Positions 24,104 through 36,340 of a stretch of DNA of 64,000 bases are shown here, one piece after another. This DNA is from Craterostigma plantagineum (Eukaryota > Streptophyta > Magnoliopsida > Lamiales > Linderniaceae), in assembly GCA_027422505.1 (NCBI GenBank), contig JAPQWV010000674.1:1-64000 (forward strand), in the 5' to 3' direction. Position 1 is the first letter of the stretch; each line of letters begins with the position of its first letter. Under the pieces are notes generated by a model. It saw only the letters and a list, made by a program, of their open reading frames with translations. It was not told the origin of the DNA and ran no database searches. A program made the position numbers and the translations under genes.

Positions 24104-27100
24104 CAAAACATTAGTTAAAAAATTTAGATTGAGTCGAAATTTGATTTTATCAAACTATAATAGTCTATCATTTCAAAGCACGTTTGATTCATTTGCAATT
24201 GAAATATGCATTTTGCACATAGGTTATACGAGGTGAATATTATAGACATGAAGAAATTTCGACATTCATAGGCATATAAAGTTTCTGTCGAAAATATTCT
24301 AAGTGTTGAACACCACTATTCCCTCCGAGAAATTTTTCGCTCGAAAATTTGAATTATCAATTTTAATTTCCTTAGTGCGATTTTTGAAAGAAAGTCGCCG
24401 TTTAAATTTAGATCGAAGAATTTATTCGGTAGATTCGCTACAGTGATAAAGACTTAGGAAAAATTTCTATGTGTTGAAGTGTTAAGCGTGGTACTGTAAT
24501 CGATTAATTTTACGATCGAGAAAAATTTCCGCGTAGATTTACGATCGAGAAAAATTTCCTCAGGTAAACTTACTATCTAAAAATTTTTCTCGAGTGAATA
24601 AAATTTTTCTTTTTGAAATTTGTCGAGTGATGAATGATTTTCGATCCTAAGTAGGTTTTCGCTACGAGATTTGTAGATCGAGAAATTAGTCAACGAGAAA
24701 CTAAGTCAATCGCCGAGCAAATTTTCGATCGATAAAAATCATCGCTACGTAGTTTATGATCGAGAAATTTTAACATCGAAAAATAGATTTTATCGCCGCT
24801 AAAATTTACGACGGAAATAAAATGAAATCGAAATTACTGTTTTTGATGTTAAGTTTTGCGCTCATAATACATTGTACCTATTTTGACTATTTCACTCTTT
24901 AATTTTCCGCTCGCATAAAATTCTAATTATATTTCTCGATATTAAGTAATTTTCGACCAGCGTCAATTATCTTATCGACTAAGACAAAATTTATCGAACA
25001 AAAATCTTTTTCGGTGCAAACATTAACTCAATCAAATTAAAATTCAATTGAAATTGTTTGCGATCGACAAAGTTCTTCGAGTACTTCAAAGGTTCAAAAA
25101 ACCCTACTCGACTAAATCTAAGATGCAGATTATCCAAAATTTATGCTACCAGAATGATCGAAAACACTGAAACTTTCTTAAACTCTGATTTTAATCGAGA
25201 TATACTCATAGAACGGTCGTAAACACTGCAATAGCATTCGAGTTTTTATATTTTGAACAGACGAGAATCTATCACAGAAACATGCGAAAAACGCAGAATA
25301 TAGACACAAACGGAGTTTAGATGCACGCTATTCCCTAAAGATAGTCGATTCTACCGTAGAATGACGAAAATCAGTTGAAAATTGAGAGTTTTAGTGGTTT
25401 TTGAAGTTCGTGCTTACTGTAGTAATTTATTGCGAGAGAGAATTTTTACCGACTGTAGGGTTATCGATTAAGTGATTTTGCGTGTATTTAGGGGTTTTGG
25501 ACTGCAAACAGTAACTTCGTTTTAATGGGGAATTAGTCATATTAGTTTCGCGGATTGGATAGGCCCATTTTAAATTTTTGCTCGAGAAACTGGAATAAAA
25601 AATTACCTTTTCTGTCCAGTTTTTCGATCGTAAATTTCCTATATTTCTAATTTTATCAGATTGACCCCTTTTTTGAATGATAACCACAAATTTGCTCCCC
25701 CTGGGAATTAAAATCACTGCAATTAACTCCCTGTAAGTCAGAATAGTAGCGTCTGGCTCCTTTGATGGGATCCGAAAAAATCTGTATCATTTAGAGCAAG
25801 TCATCAAATTTATTAGAGTTAGTTAACAAGTAATTTTAAATAGGCTCCCCCTGAATTTCTATGTCAATGCCTTTAGCTCCATATAGTGAAAAGTCGTGAA
25901 GTCCTCCTCAATGATGTGCGTTGTACAACGGAAACTAGATCGAATAACAATCTGCAACGCTTAGAGAAAGAACATCAGAAACATTTGGAGCTGAAAGCAT
26001 GATATTTTGTAAATGCTCCCCCTCAAACAATGCACCTAGATTGATTTATCATGTAATCAACAAACCAATCTAAGTAACAATCATTAAAACACGGAATTAA
26101 TTAATTTAGCCTAGTCGCATGGTCCCCTAAGCATGTAATTAAAATTTCGCGTGAGGGTATGAGCGAATAAAATATTTGCATTTATATAATTCGATATCAA
26201 TGCAAGCTAAACATGAATTCAGAATGTGCGATTTATGAGATGCAAAAATATCGCATTTAAGCAATTCCGTGCAGATGCAAAATAAAATTGCGTAACATAA
26301 TGTGCGATTTTATATTTCTAATAAAAAAACAAGAAAAAAATGCTATGATATATATATATATATATATATTATTTTCTTATGTATATTAATATTACTAATA
26401 GCATGGGGTCAAATTATTTTGCTTCGATCAACGTCACGCCTAAAATCTCACAAGACATTTGAAAGGTAAAATGCCGTCAAGTCATGTCGTCAAACTAAAA
26501 TCCTAAGTCTATAGAATGGTCCATTTCGACAACTCTCACGAGGTTTACTCTAGCACTCTATTATTTTTAACTTGAGATTTTATATGTATGTCACTCAAGT
26601 CAACACAAGCAATTTTACATCAATTCACCTTTGATCGAGGCATTTTTAATCATATCACCTACACGAAAGATCGTCCTCTTGGAATCAAAGGGACTTCGTG
26701 GAATTAATTTGGCTATGACTTCGAACGAAAGGGAAGACATGGGACTGGTGAGCTTTATTTCTTCGTCTTCCATTTCTTTGTCTCTCTTTTTTTTTCATCG
26801 GCATTTATCTTATTTTTCATCTCATTTTTTTCATCAATCCCCTTTATGCTCAAGCTGAAGCTCCGCTTCTCCACGAGGCTATAGCGGATTATCGTAGGCG
26901 AAGTTCTTCTTGTTGGTTCTCGGCCCGGTACCGCGCTCTTCTTCTCTTATTGCCTAGAGAGGTTTCAGACATTATCCTTTTGGAAAAGTTCACAGCAGGA
27001 TCCATGCCATCTTCTAAGAATTTGTGATGTAGATAGTCGGAAGGCAGGTTCCTTTGGTCTGTTTTTGTGCATTGAGCAATGCCTTCTTTTGTCATCTTTT

Positions 27101-27641
27101 CTCCTTTGTTTTTAATTTTCCTTCCCCTCCTTTCCTCGTTCGAACACCCCTCCGATGAATAAAGAAATCGCTTGAAGGCTTGGTGTTTCAAAGGAAGAAA
27201 ATGGAATCGGAGAAGGCTCAAAGTGGATGACTAGGGGCTAATGTGAGGGATAAAAAATTTTATACGACCGAGTGAGGAATTACCTAAGTGCCCTTATCGT
27301 ATTCCTAAAAATCTAAAGCAAGGCGATTATGAAACCAGGAATCACTAGTTAAGAAAAGCAATTGATGTGCGACTCGCTCGAGAATAAATACAAGAGAAAA
27401 AAGGCTAGAATAATCACATATGTAAAGTGGCTTTGTGTCTAGTGGAGCAAACCAATGACTTTTAGACACAAGAATGCGACATAGACTGACAAAATAAAGC
27501 AATAATCAGTCGCATGTCAGGGAAATCTAGTCGTGACCTGATCGAGCATCCTAAAGATATCGTCATTCCCCTAATAGTAGACGTATATGTATAATATTTT
27601 ATTTATTTTTTATTACTATTATTTAAAAAGTAGTTTTTGTT
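24087..27641 (-). other. B2 spacer between RNase H and aORF (possible intron)
   Basis: About 3.5 kb without a supportable gene. 24240-25700 is dense in gatcgagaaaaatttc-type motifs. Three AGGGGGAG polypurine motifs lie on the minus strand at 25695-25702, 25845-25852 and 26016-26023. 26349-26371 is a TA microsatellite. 26630-27300 includes a stretch resembling the equivalent spacer of element F (39480-39720), with TATAAAATTTT on the minus strand near 27260. An inverted pair TTGTGTCTA/TAGACACAA lies at 27433-27471. ORFs such as 26889-27221 lack homology and run through this non-coding similarity. Confidence 0.6.
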
Positions 27642-29745
27642 TGTTGATATTCCGTGTTCACAAAATAAATATCAATTGTGCCTTTGTCTACATGATCTTT
27701 AATAAAGTGATACCTTATGTCTATGTGTTTAGTGCGTGAATGGTGAACAAGATTACACGTGATGGCAATGACACTTTGACTATCAGTGTATATGGGTATA
27801 TTATTTAGATTGTACCCATAGTTGCGAAGCTGTTCGCATCCAAAGCATTTGCGAGCAACAGCTGGCGGCCGCGGCGTATTCAGCCTCAGCCGTCGATGTT
27901 GACACGCAGTTCTGCTTGTTTGATGACCAGCAGACCAGCTTTTTGCCTAAAATTGAGCGCCACCGGATGTGCTTTCCTGTCCATTCGGCAACCTGCATAA
28001 TCAGCATCAGTATAGCCAATTAATTTGAAATTAGTCCTTTTAAGATACCATAGTCCTAAAGTTGAGGTGCCGTTCAGTTAGCGCAAGATCTCTTTGACCG
28101 CGAGCACGTGGGATTCTTTAGGAGCGGCTTGGAAATGGGCACAGAGACAGGTGGCCAACATAATGTTCGGGCGACTTGAGGTAAGATAGAGGAGAGACCC
28201 GATGATGCTGCGATAGAGTGTGATGTCGACTGCTTTTCCAGAGGGATCGGCATCCAACTTGCAGCTTGTAGCCATGGGATGCTGATAGGCTTGCTCTGAT
28301 CTCGATGGAATTTCGGCAAGATGTCTCTAATGTACTTGGTCTGACTTATGAAAATTCCATCATCGAGCTGCCTGACTTGTAACCCCAAAAAGAACTGCAT
28401 TTCTCCCATGTGGCTCATTTCAAACTTGCTCTTCATTAAATCTCCAGACCTCGTGCAAAGCCGTGGATTTATTGATCCAAAGATGATGTCGTCTATGTAA
28501 ACTTGGACGACCATCAAGTCGTTGTCTTGCCATTTGATGAAGAGTGTCGTATCGATAGTCCTCGGATGAATAAAGAATTTAGGAGGGAACTCACTCAAAA
28601 CATCATACCAAGCACGTGGGGCTTGTTTTAGTCTGTAGAGAGCTTTATCCAATTGATAGACGTGATCGGGACGTTCTAGGCCAACGAAGCCTTCTGGTTG
28701 AGGGACATATACTTTCTCCTTTAACACGCCGTTGAGAAAGACGATCTTAACGTCCATTTGGTAGACTTTGAAGTCTATATGAGCCTCATAAGCCAAGACA
28801 AGGCGGATGGCTTCGATATGGGCAACAGGAGCATACGTCTCGTCATAGTCAATGCTTTCCTGTTGATTGTAGCCCTCCGCAACCAATCTTACTTTATTCC
28901 TGATCACTTCTCCATCTTCGTTCTTTTTGTCTTGAATACCCATTTGGTCCCGATGATAGTTTTCCCATGCAGACGGGGTACTAATGTCCACACTTGGAGG
29001 TGTTCGAATTGGTTGATCTCGTCTTGCATCACAATTACCCAATACGTGTCCTTAAGTGCGTCTGCTACCTTGGTTGGCTCGTTTTGGCTTAAAAAGCAAC
29101 TGAATAGTCCTTTCTGATGTCTTGTCCTTACTCCACTCGAAGGATCACCAATTATCTAATCAACTGGATGTGCTCGAGTCCACTTACGCTCATGAGGCAA
29201 AGCCGAGCTAGAAGCATCAACCATTTGTGGAGCGAGTTCTCCAATGATCTGAGGCTGTTCAACTAGTTGAGGAAAATTCAGTTTCAGCACTTGAGTTGAA
29301 CGACTCTGATGACATTTCCTCAATTTCCATGGTTGGATCTTCAGCATTCTGAGGTAATTCTGAATCGGGTGAGGTGAGGACATTTGAATATAGGCGTTGT
29401 CTTGTGGAGGTTCCACGACAGGTGTGGTAGCGGTGTTGTTCGGCCGATATATCTGCTCAAAAGCGAGTCCAAGTCTTCTAAAGCAAATCTCATAGCTTCT
29501 TCTGATGGTGAATCCAAAGTTGTTGCCATTCTATTTTGGTCTTGTGCCAACACACCAGTAAGAACGGGTTCTGAACTGTCGTATTCAAGAATCATCTTGT
29601 TAGGTACGTGTCCTGAACTGAGATGAACAAGAGCCATATCTGCCACTTCTTGGAAAGTGATATTATAGCTTTCTTTTATTGTTCGGTTGGACTTGATGTA
29701 TACTCTGTATGCTTTCGAAGTAGAAGAATACCCGACAAATAGATT
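27642..29745 (-). pseudogene. B2 reverse transcriptase and RNase H
   Basis: After the integrase C-terminal tail (VGYSSTSKAYRVYIKSNRTI, next to the deletion join) come TGVLAQDQ, ALPHERKWTRAHPVD followed by a stop and IIGDP, then [23 protein letters not shown] [41 protein letters not shown] and catalytic YIDD at 28499-28488. RNase H shows GKKLVCWSSNKQNCVSTSTA and EAEYAAAA (28019-27860). It ends near 27642 in NTEYQ, without the usual LADIFTK tail. Frameshifts occur near 28270, 28960 and 29160. The stop between VD and IIGDP also occurs in B4, so it predates their divergence. Confidence 0.85.
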
Positions 29746-32013
29746 GGGAGACAGAGGAAGCTTTGAGCTTTTCAATCTCTTCAAGGAACATTTTCTTTTC
29801 AGCCAAAATTCTCTCGTTCTTTTTATGATGAGACTTAACCCTTCTGTTTTCCTAACAATAGGAGGTATACAGAGAGAATATTCAGAATGTTGAGTTTGTG
29901 CTTTCTCGTTTGTATAACGATCTTCGGGAAGATAAATTGACTCAAAGCTCCAACCCTTGGCAAGATCCCTAGTTTTGTAACTTTGATCCAATTCTGTGTA
30001 GGAAAAGGGGATTTCAATCCTAGTTTTGGCTTTTCTCTTGAGTTTCTTCTAATGCATCTAATTCTTTTGCGTTAGTAAAAACCAGAAGATTCGTTAATCC
30101 CAAACCCCATGTACTTGACATCGTAAAGTTGTTTGCAGTCAACTTAGCTACGTGGATTCCGAAGCCTAAGCCAAATTTATAATCATAGAATTCTAAGTCA
30201 ATGGGTTAGCTTAAGAATATTGTTTGATCAGTTTGTCCCCTTCTTACAAGAAGATCTTCTAATTTCTTAATCTTGTTGTATAGCTTCTTACGTTCTTCGC
30301 CTAAGAGAGCATAATTATTTTCCACAATTAATTTGGCGGGTTTACAGGCATTAAGATCATTCGTAAGTTCACAAAACTTAGCATTATATTTATCTAAGTC
30401 ACCTTCTAGGTTGGTGACCTTAGTTGTTGCTTCAGTTAACCTACAACTGAGGCTAGCTTTCTCATTGGGATTTCTAACCAAACAATTATAGTTATTTTCT
30501 AGCCTGTCTTCTAATTACTCAATTTTGAAATCATGCTTCTCTATTTGAGGGTTCCTGGTCTCACTAATATTAAGTTCTTAGTAAGTTCTTCTATTTGTGC
30601 GCTAGAGCTCCTAAGTTCTGTCTCGATACTAGTTATCCTCTCATGAGACTTAGTGAATTTCTTTTCTACTTCCTTAATGTTTTTCTGCTCACGTTTCATG
30701 TTAGCATATTCTAACTGATATGATTCTAACATGGTCAATAATGTGGAAGGACAGACTACCTCTTGTGGATGTTCGGATGCTTGGTCATCATCCATCTGAA
30801 TGGAGGTTTCGTCGTCTGAGTTCTCGTCCAGGCGGGCCATGAGGGCTAGGTTATCCTCTTCAGAGCTTGACGTATCTCCGAGCCAGTGGTCTTGTTCTAC
30901 CATCAGAACTACCTCAACTTCTTTCTGCTTTGTGAGTTGAAGATTCTTGGAGTAGTAATTGGCATCTCTTGTTTGGCTGATTGCACTCTCTGGCATAGTG
31001 ACCTGGTTTGCCGCAGTTAAAGCACTTCTTTGGTTCTTTAGCATTCTTGACTTCGGAGGTCTCGGGTGCACGTTCTTTGTTCTTTGAGCTTGAAGTCTGA
31101 AGTCGGTTGGCTGATGATGAGGACTTCGTTTTGAAGTATTGCTTCCTCATCGTTTTTACAATTAGAGTCAACTGCTTTCCCAGCGTTTTTATATTTGGCT
31201 CCACATCTGAACTGATTCATCTTCCGACTCTGAAGGGGTAGGCGGCCTAGTGATCTTCTCTTTCCTTGACTTTGAACTCCACTTCTCTGAGACTAGGGCA
31301 ACTGTGTCTTCGTTCAGCTTGCCCTTCTGCTCCTTCTGAATCTCACTTACATCTTCCTCGTGCTGTACGAGATTTTAGAACATGACATGGATATCCAACT
31401 CCTCAAGGTCTTTGTTTTGTCTGATTTGGGTGGATATCTTTTTCCATTCCGAGGGCGGAGAGGGTAGGAGTCGAATGCTGGTTTCCACATTCGTCTTGGT
31501 GATTTCTATTTGGTGATTTCTATTTTCCTCATCTCATTCAGAAGAGTGAGATATCTCTGATACATATCATGCAGGCTCTCCTCATGTTTGCTCTGAAAGA
31601 GTCGTAAGTCGTGAGAATGTTTGCCTTCTTGGCTTTGATGTTCCATTCTTTGCACATCTTGTGCAGTTCATTCCATATCCTCTTAGCCGTTGGAAGGCTG
31701 TCGATCTATCGATAGATGTCATTTGGGATGTCCTACATTAGAGTATCCTTGGTTATCTGATCAGCCTTTGCTCTAACTCTTTCCTCCTCCGTGTATTCCC
31801 TAGGCTCTTTGAGTCGTCTAGAGGCAGGAATTGGAGGATTGACTGTGTTGTCGTCGGGTACATTTACCCGGAACTGAGTTGTACCATGCTCAAGTGACAT
31901 GAGAAGGTTGTCGGCCTGATCCTTTAGCTCGAGGAAATTCTTCGCCATACAGTGTATTCGCCTCTTTTAAGGACCAGAGGACGGTTGTCATTTCCCAGTT
32001 TGTAAGCATCCAT
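29746..32013 (-). pseudogene. B2 gag with coiled-coil linker, joined directly to integrase tail
   Basis: The start at 32013 reads MDAYKLGNDNRP. Capsid-like REYTEEERVRAKAD (31948-31733) follows. Then come an acidic piece, a CCHC zinc knuckle (CFNCGKPGHYAREC, near 31010-31050), and a coiled coil (ETELRSSSAQIEELTKNL; ATTKVTNLEGDLDKYNAK). At about 29745 the linker, ending LSPNLF, passes directly into VGYSSTSKAYR of the integrase C-terminus. The second half of the linker, protease, HHCC domain and DDE core are therefore missing. Many stops and frameshifts are present. Confidence 0.8.
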
Positions 32014-33009
32014 AATTTTTGTAGTAGAGTTGATGAGGGATCTTCGTTGTTTCTTTTGAGGGTTGAAGATGATGTAATGTGCTCCACAAGTGGCAAATTA
32101 GTTAGTAGCGTTTGATTCGAAGGCGGTCGAGATATAATTTTGATTCAATCTTTAAAGTTTGATAAAAAATAATATCGTCGAAATAAAATGTGACAGTATT
32201 GTTCACGTGCGTGAAACTGTCAGCAATAATTTTCGAGCGAAATAAATTGTTCAAATCTTGCGTATGGTAAGTTTCTCGTAGAGCCAAAATAACTCCCTTG
32301 ACCGAAAAATTTACGATCGCAAATGATTTTCGCTTGGTCAAACTTAATAGTCTGACCGCAAATGGTTTTCGAGAGAGAACCTTTATGCGCACAAAGTCAA
32401 AATAGGTCTCCTTCGAAAAAGATCATCGCTATATAATACTCGAGAAATTTTTAACTAAAATCGCTCCTAGAGATGACGACTATAGCGCTGACTTAGTATT
32501 CTGATCGAGAAAAATTTTCGCGCGGAGTTTTCTATCGAGAAATTAATTTGATTGAAGACTTTAGCGAGGAAAATCGAAATCGAGCAAATAATCTCAGAAC
32601 ACTAATTAATCCTGATTCTAGTAGAAACAACAAATTAGGCAACAAATTTCGGATATCTGCTCGAAATCATCTACTGACTTAGCACGAACAAACAATTAAG
32701 CACGTCATGAAGCAAAATATATCGAGTTTGGTCAAAATCAGAACGTGTTCTAAGTGTTCTACGCGCGAACAGTAACTATGCAAATCCAACCAATTCTGCT
32801 AATTCGATGATCTGTTTGCCACCGATCTAATCGCAAATGAATTCTAGCACTTACGCGAGCACATAAACATCAAATTGTCAACTAAGCACAAAATAAGAAA
32901 TATCAGATCGAAATCAGTTTGGCGCCAAAACTATTCTTCGAATGGAAGAGTTTCAGATTTCCATTTCGATCCGATTCTAACAATTTTTTATTCAAAACAG
33001 AACGAATTT
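32014..33009 (-). other. B2 5' leader
   Basis: About 1 kb of non-coding leader, similar to 6211-7278 of B1 and with the same gatcgagaaa-type motifs. On the minus strand GTAAGT occurs at 32854-32849 (context TCGCGTAAGTGC). The B1 counterpart has GTTAAGT near 7115. This is a possible 5' splice donor for a spliced aORF mRNA, but it is only a short match. Confidence 0.5.
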
Positions 33010-33021
33010 GCTCTGATACCA
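33010..33021 (-). promoter_or_regulatory. B2 primer-binding site (tRNA-iMet)
   Basis: The minus strand reads TGGTATCAGAGC, two bases from the 5' LTR edge, identical in position and sequence to B1. Confidence 0.9.
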
Positions 33022-33023
33022 AT

Positions 33024-33368
33024 TGTTAGGTCCTCGATTATCAACTCCTATGATTCTAGACTTCAATCCTTAGTTAATCGAATAGAATCCTATGAAATCT
33101 AAGCTCGATCGAAAAACTTGTTAACCTCGAGAGAGAATTTTCTCAGTGAGATGAAGATTATGCTGTTTTCTCTATAATTCGGATTGGCAGCCCTTCAGAT
33201 TAATTCAATAATTTTCTATTTTAAGCTCAAATGTTTACATGGTATTTACACCAAACAAACTTGGTATAAATAACAAGCTAGTCCTAATCTAAGGACAAAT
33301 ATAATAAAAGCCCCTAATTACACGGACAACTAATGAAATCAAAGCACAACTAAAGCGTATATTCTACA
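33024..33368 (-). repeat. B2 5' LTR (345 bp)
   Basis: Plus-strand ends are TGTTAGG and TTCTACA. It is flanked on the right by CAAAG (33369-33373), which repeats the CAAAG at 20130-20134. Compared with the 3' LTR it has small indels and about 20 substitutions by eye. Confidence 0.9.
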
Positions 33369-33373
33369 CAAAG

Positions 33374-35065
33374 GCAAAGCCCCCATCACCTAAAACGAAA
33401 CTGCTGCACCTGATCCGTCCACTGATACCGACGCCGGCCCGTGGGGAGTTCCAATAGAAAAACTCATCGACATCCCAATGGCCAGATTTGGCACAGCACC
33501 AAGTCTCAACGCTCGTGAACAGAAAGTTCTTACACTGCTTGAGATACTATTCTCCTGCCGCGATGAGGCTCAGTAGTCCAATCAACCACGTGATGACCCA
33601 GAAGATGAGGGCTGTCTCGAGTGGGAGAAGACACAAGGCAATGAGCCTCATCCTCAGAAGCAACAATCAACCACTACCAAAACACCTACCCGAACTACTA
33701 CGAAAACGACACACCAGGTTTCCTCATCACAAAGAGAAGCCTCCTCACCATCCCACACTACATCTTCCACCTCCCACAACGTAGCCACTATAAGCTTCCC
33801 AGTCCCACAAGCCAAAGAAGCCCTTCAATTACTCCATCATCTACAAATATATCCCTTCAGACAGATGAACCAACCGTATCTCTCGAAGAGCTCTATAATG
33901 CTCACACCACCGTTGAAAAGTACATCTTCAATGATGATTGGATAACAAAGTCGATGGATTCAGCCATAGCCAAAGGCCTATTGGAGAATGCCAGATTCTT
34001 TCGGATGAAGGCAAATATAAGCCTGGCTCTAATTGACGACGACGAACTCGAGGAAGGTGAAGACTATGAAGCTAAAATTCCAAAACTTCCAGAGCTTCTC
34101 CAACACACTGTCGTTGATGAGGAGTGCCCAACATCGAAGACGATGATAGGAAAAGAGCTTAAACTTCCATGGGAGAACGCCAAGGTGATCGCTCCATATC
34201 AAGAAGAGATACGAAGGAGAATATGAAGGAAGATAAGATTAAGAAGCTGGACGAGCTTGCACTTAGAGGTCTAACCCATCTTCCGAGACCGAAGGCCGTC
34301 CAGTACCTGCTCTCACTTCTTAGACTACTTATGCTCAAAGGAAAAGGAGGTGATGTGGATGCACTCCGAAGCGAAGAGGCGAACAGACCCAGAATCAAAG
34401 AAATTTGGGAGTTCGAAAGGCACGAATTGCGGACATCGAAGTCCCAATCTACAAGGTACGACGAGATAATGGAGCGTACAAAGAGCTGAATGAAGCCGAC
34501 TTCGCCTACATCAGAGGTGAAGATATAGAGCAGATAGTAGGAGAGTACAGAATGCTTGGAACACTCCGGAATCCAGATATCAGGATAGGCTACGTCGCTT
34601 TAAAGCGATTCTTGATGCGCCAGATCAAATACAACGCAACTCACGACCTCCAAATGGCGCTAGAGAGTAACCTGAAGAAGGTGAATCTCAAGAAGCCATC
34701 CTTCGAAGTCCCAGATCCAAGTTTCGACGAAGGCCACATCATCAATGAAGACGACGATCCATCCATGGTCTACGTCAACTATAAGGGAGAGACGAGGCTA
34801 GTGAAGACATCAGAGATCCTCAAATTCAATGATGTAACCCTCCTGATCATTCAAAGCAAACTCAGAAGATTCTGGAGCAACTAAGGTTCGAAGAAGCTGA
34901 GTCGAAGAGAAGTATGAGAAGATGATCGACGTTATATCTGAGAAAATCAGACATCATCGCAGAATATGATCTTATGAGCACTTCTTAGGACTCAAGCGGT
35001 CTGTCTGCACACTGGCTAAACCCAAGAAAGGAAGACGGAGGATGCCAAAGAAAAGAGGACACTAA
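33374..35065 (+). pseudogene. A2 aORF, second part (after B2)
   Basis: The frame picks up after the CAAAG duplication. 33488-33784 is a Pro/His-rich middle region. 33954-34226 reads LIDDDELEEGEDY, matching the B-family LIEGEELQEGED block. 34405-34884 (159 codons) holds LNEADFAYIRGEDIEQIV, LKRFLMRQIKYNATHDLQMA and LESNLKKVNLKKP, the most conserved block of the family. The C-terminal end reads YEHFLGLKRSV, then a basic tail with KKGRRRMPKKRGH and TAA at 35063-35065. Frameshifts remain (around 34400 and after 34884). Confidence 0.7.
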
Positions 35066-35074
35066 GGGGGAGAT
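35066..35074 (+). promoter_or_regulatory. A2 polypurine tract
   Basis: GGGGGAGAT, which forms AAGGGGGAGAT with the TAA stop of the aORF, lies directly before the LTR, as in A1. Confidence 0.75.
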
Positions 35075-35365
35075 TCTTAGGAATTAATTGTAGTGTCCTC
35101 TAATTATTTAAGTCTTGGGTTTATTTGTTACTTAATGGGTTGTAGTAGTTTGGGGAGACAATTGTTATTAACTAGAAATTTGGTGTTTGGGCTTCAACAT
35201 ACCAATTAATTTTGGTATAAAAAGCCCATAATTACCCTTGTTAGGGTATATCAAAACAAAAGTTATTTGAAGCCGTTCTCGTTAAACACACACACGAACT
35301 CACTTTCAAGGTGCTCCCTACGCTTCTAATCTTTCAAATAATCTTTTGATCCTTATTTGGTAACA
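35075..35365 (+). repeat. A2 3' LTR (about 291 bp)
   Basis: It begins TCTTAGGAATTAATTGTAG (the usual TG start is mutated to TC) and ends GGTAACA. The layout matches the A1 LTR. TTGGTATAAAAAGCCC near 35213 looks like its promoter box. After 35365 the sequence becomes the F gag linker, with AGAGA as a possible half of a target duplication. Confidence 0.7.
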
Positions 35366-36340
35366 AGAGACCCAACATCGTGATTTGAAAATTCTCTCTA
35401 CGTACCCCATATTGTTAAGAAAATAGAGGGATTAAGAGTTTCATGGAAAAGGAACGAGAGAATTTTGAAGCAGAAAATAAATTATTGTTAAAGGAGATTG
35501 AAAATCTCAAAGCCTCCTCAGTCTCACAAACTGTTTCTCAAGTATCTCCCTCACATGAAAATATAATTTTGAAAAGTGTGAAGAAATATAAAATGCCTTC
35601 CCATTATCAGAAACAAAATAATAATATTTCAAAAAATATTATGTCTAATCCAGTTTGTACTACGTCTACAGGGAGCATAGTAAAGGGGCTAAAGCAATCG
35701 AAGGCGAGGATGTCTAGTTTAGAAATAAAGAAGGAGACTCTAGATGCATTGTTCTAAAATTATCTTCTCCTTCTGTAAAAACAAAAGACACGTGGAAATT
35801 AAAGAGCAATTTCCTCGCTTAAATCATCGTTTCCACATGCTCTCCAAAGCCCCCAAATAAGCACTAATTTTGAAACCGGCTCTTCATCTACCAATAACTT
35901 CGAACATCTAAGACAAATTTCACTAGGATGACTCGTAGGAAACAAGATCCATCCATTAAGAAAGCTTATGGCGCCATTCATTCATGTTCTCACCTAAGGT
36001 ATCCAGTCCAGATTCAATCACCAAATCACCTTAGGAGACTTTCTAGTGAGAAGATCTTTTCCACGATCAAGCCTACTAATGCATTTGCCAGTGCAGAAAT
36101 TCATCTTCCCTGCCAGGTTCAACCTAAATGGGTTTCTAAATCTTCGCCAAGGAAGAAAAAAGCCAAAAAAGGCCAAGTCTCCTACAAAGCAAAACCCAAA
36201 TCAACTTCTCCAAAGTTTGTTTGGGTACCTAAAGCTCTCACTAGTGAAAGGAACCTAACATGAACCACTAATGAAATCTGCTAATCCGATAGGACCAATT
36301 CAAAAGGGGGTACCTAAAGTTCTCTAAATCGTTTTTTAGA
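35366..36340 (+). pseudogene. F gag linker remnant
   Basis: 35443-35757 (MEKERENFEAENKLLLKEI, then SVSQTVSQVSPSHEN) and 35928-36263 (RRKQDPSIKKAYGAIHSCSH, SEKIFSTIKPTNAF) match the B1 linker at 3965-3345. The region is Lys/Ser-rich and probably disordered. It begins abruptly at 35366 where the A2 LTR ends; the earlier gag lies beyond A2. A frameshift and a stop separate the two parts. Confidence 0.75.

Larger units (their letters stand above)
20135..33368 (-). mobile_element. Copia element B2 (Sirevirus-like), structurally complete, 13.2 kb
   Basis: It has both LTRs (33024-33368 and 20135-20485), a tRNA-iMet primer site, gag, RT and RNase H remnants, a 3.4 kb spacer, an aORF and a 5-bp target duplication CAAAG (20130-20134 and 33369-33373). 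The flanks join into the A2 aORF. The coding part is defective: protease, GAG-pre-integrase and integrase are deleted by one join near 29745, and stops are frequent. The two LTRs differ at roughly 6-8% of positions by eye, so the insertion is not recent. B4 shares the same internal deletion. Confidence 0.9.
17844..35365 (+). mobile_element. Copia element A2 (Sirevirus-like), 3' part, interrupted by B2
   Basis: It comprises the spacer (17844-18430), the aORF in two halves (18431-20134 and 33374-35065), a polypurine tract and the 3' LTR (35075-35365). The two aORF halves are separated exactly by B2 and its CAAAG duplication. The 5' part is further left, beyond A1. To its right the sequence switches to the gag linker of element F, so A2 is inferred to have inserted into F. 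Confidence 0.75.

Noticed and set aside
26889..27221. A 110-codon minus-strand basic frame as a possible gene in the B2 spacer
   Set aside because: The similar region in F does not keep the same reading frame, so the resemblance is at the nucleotide level only.
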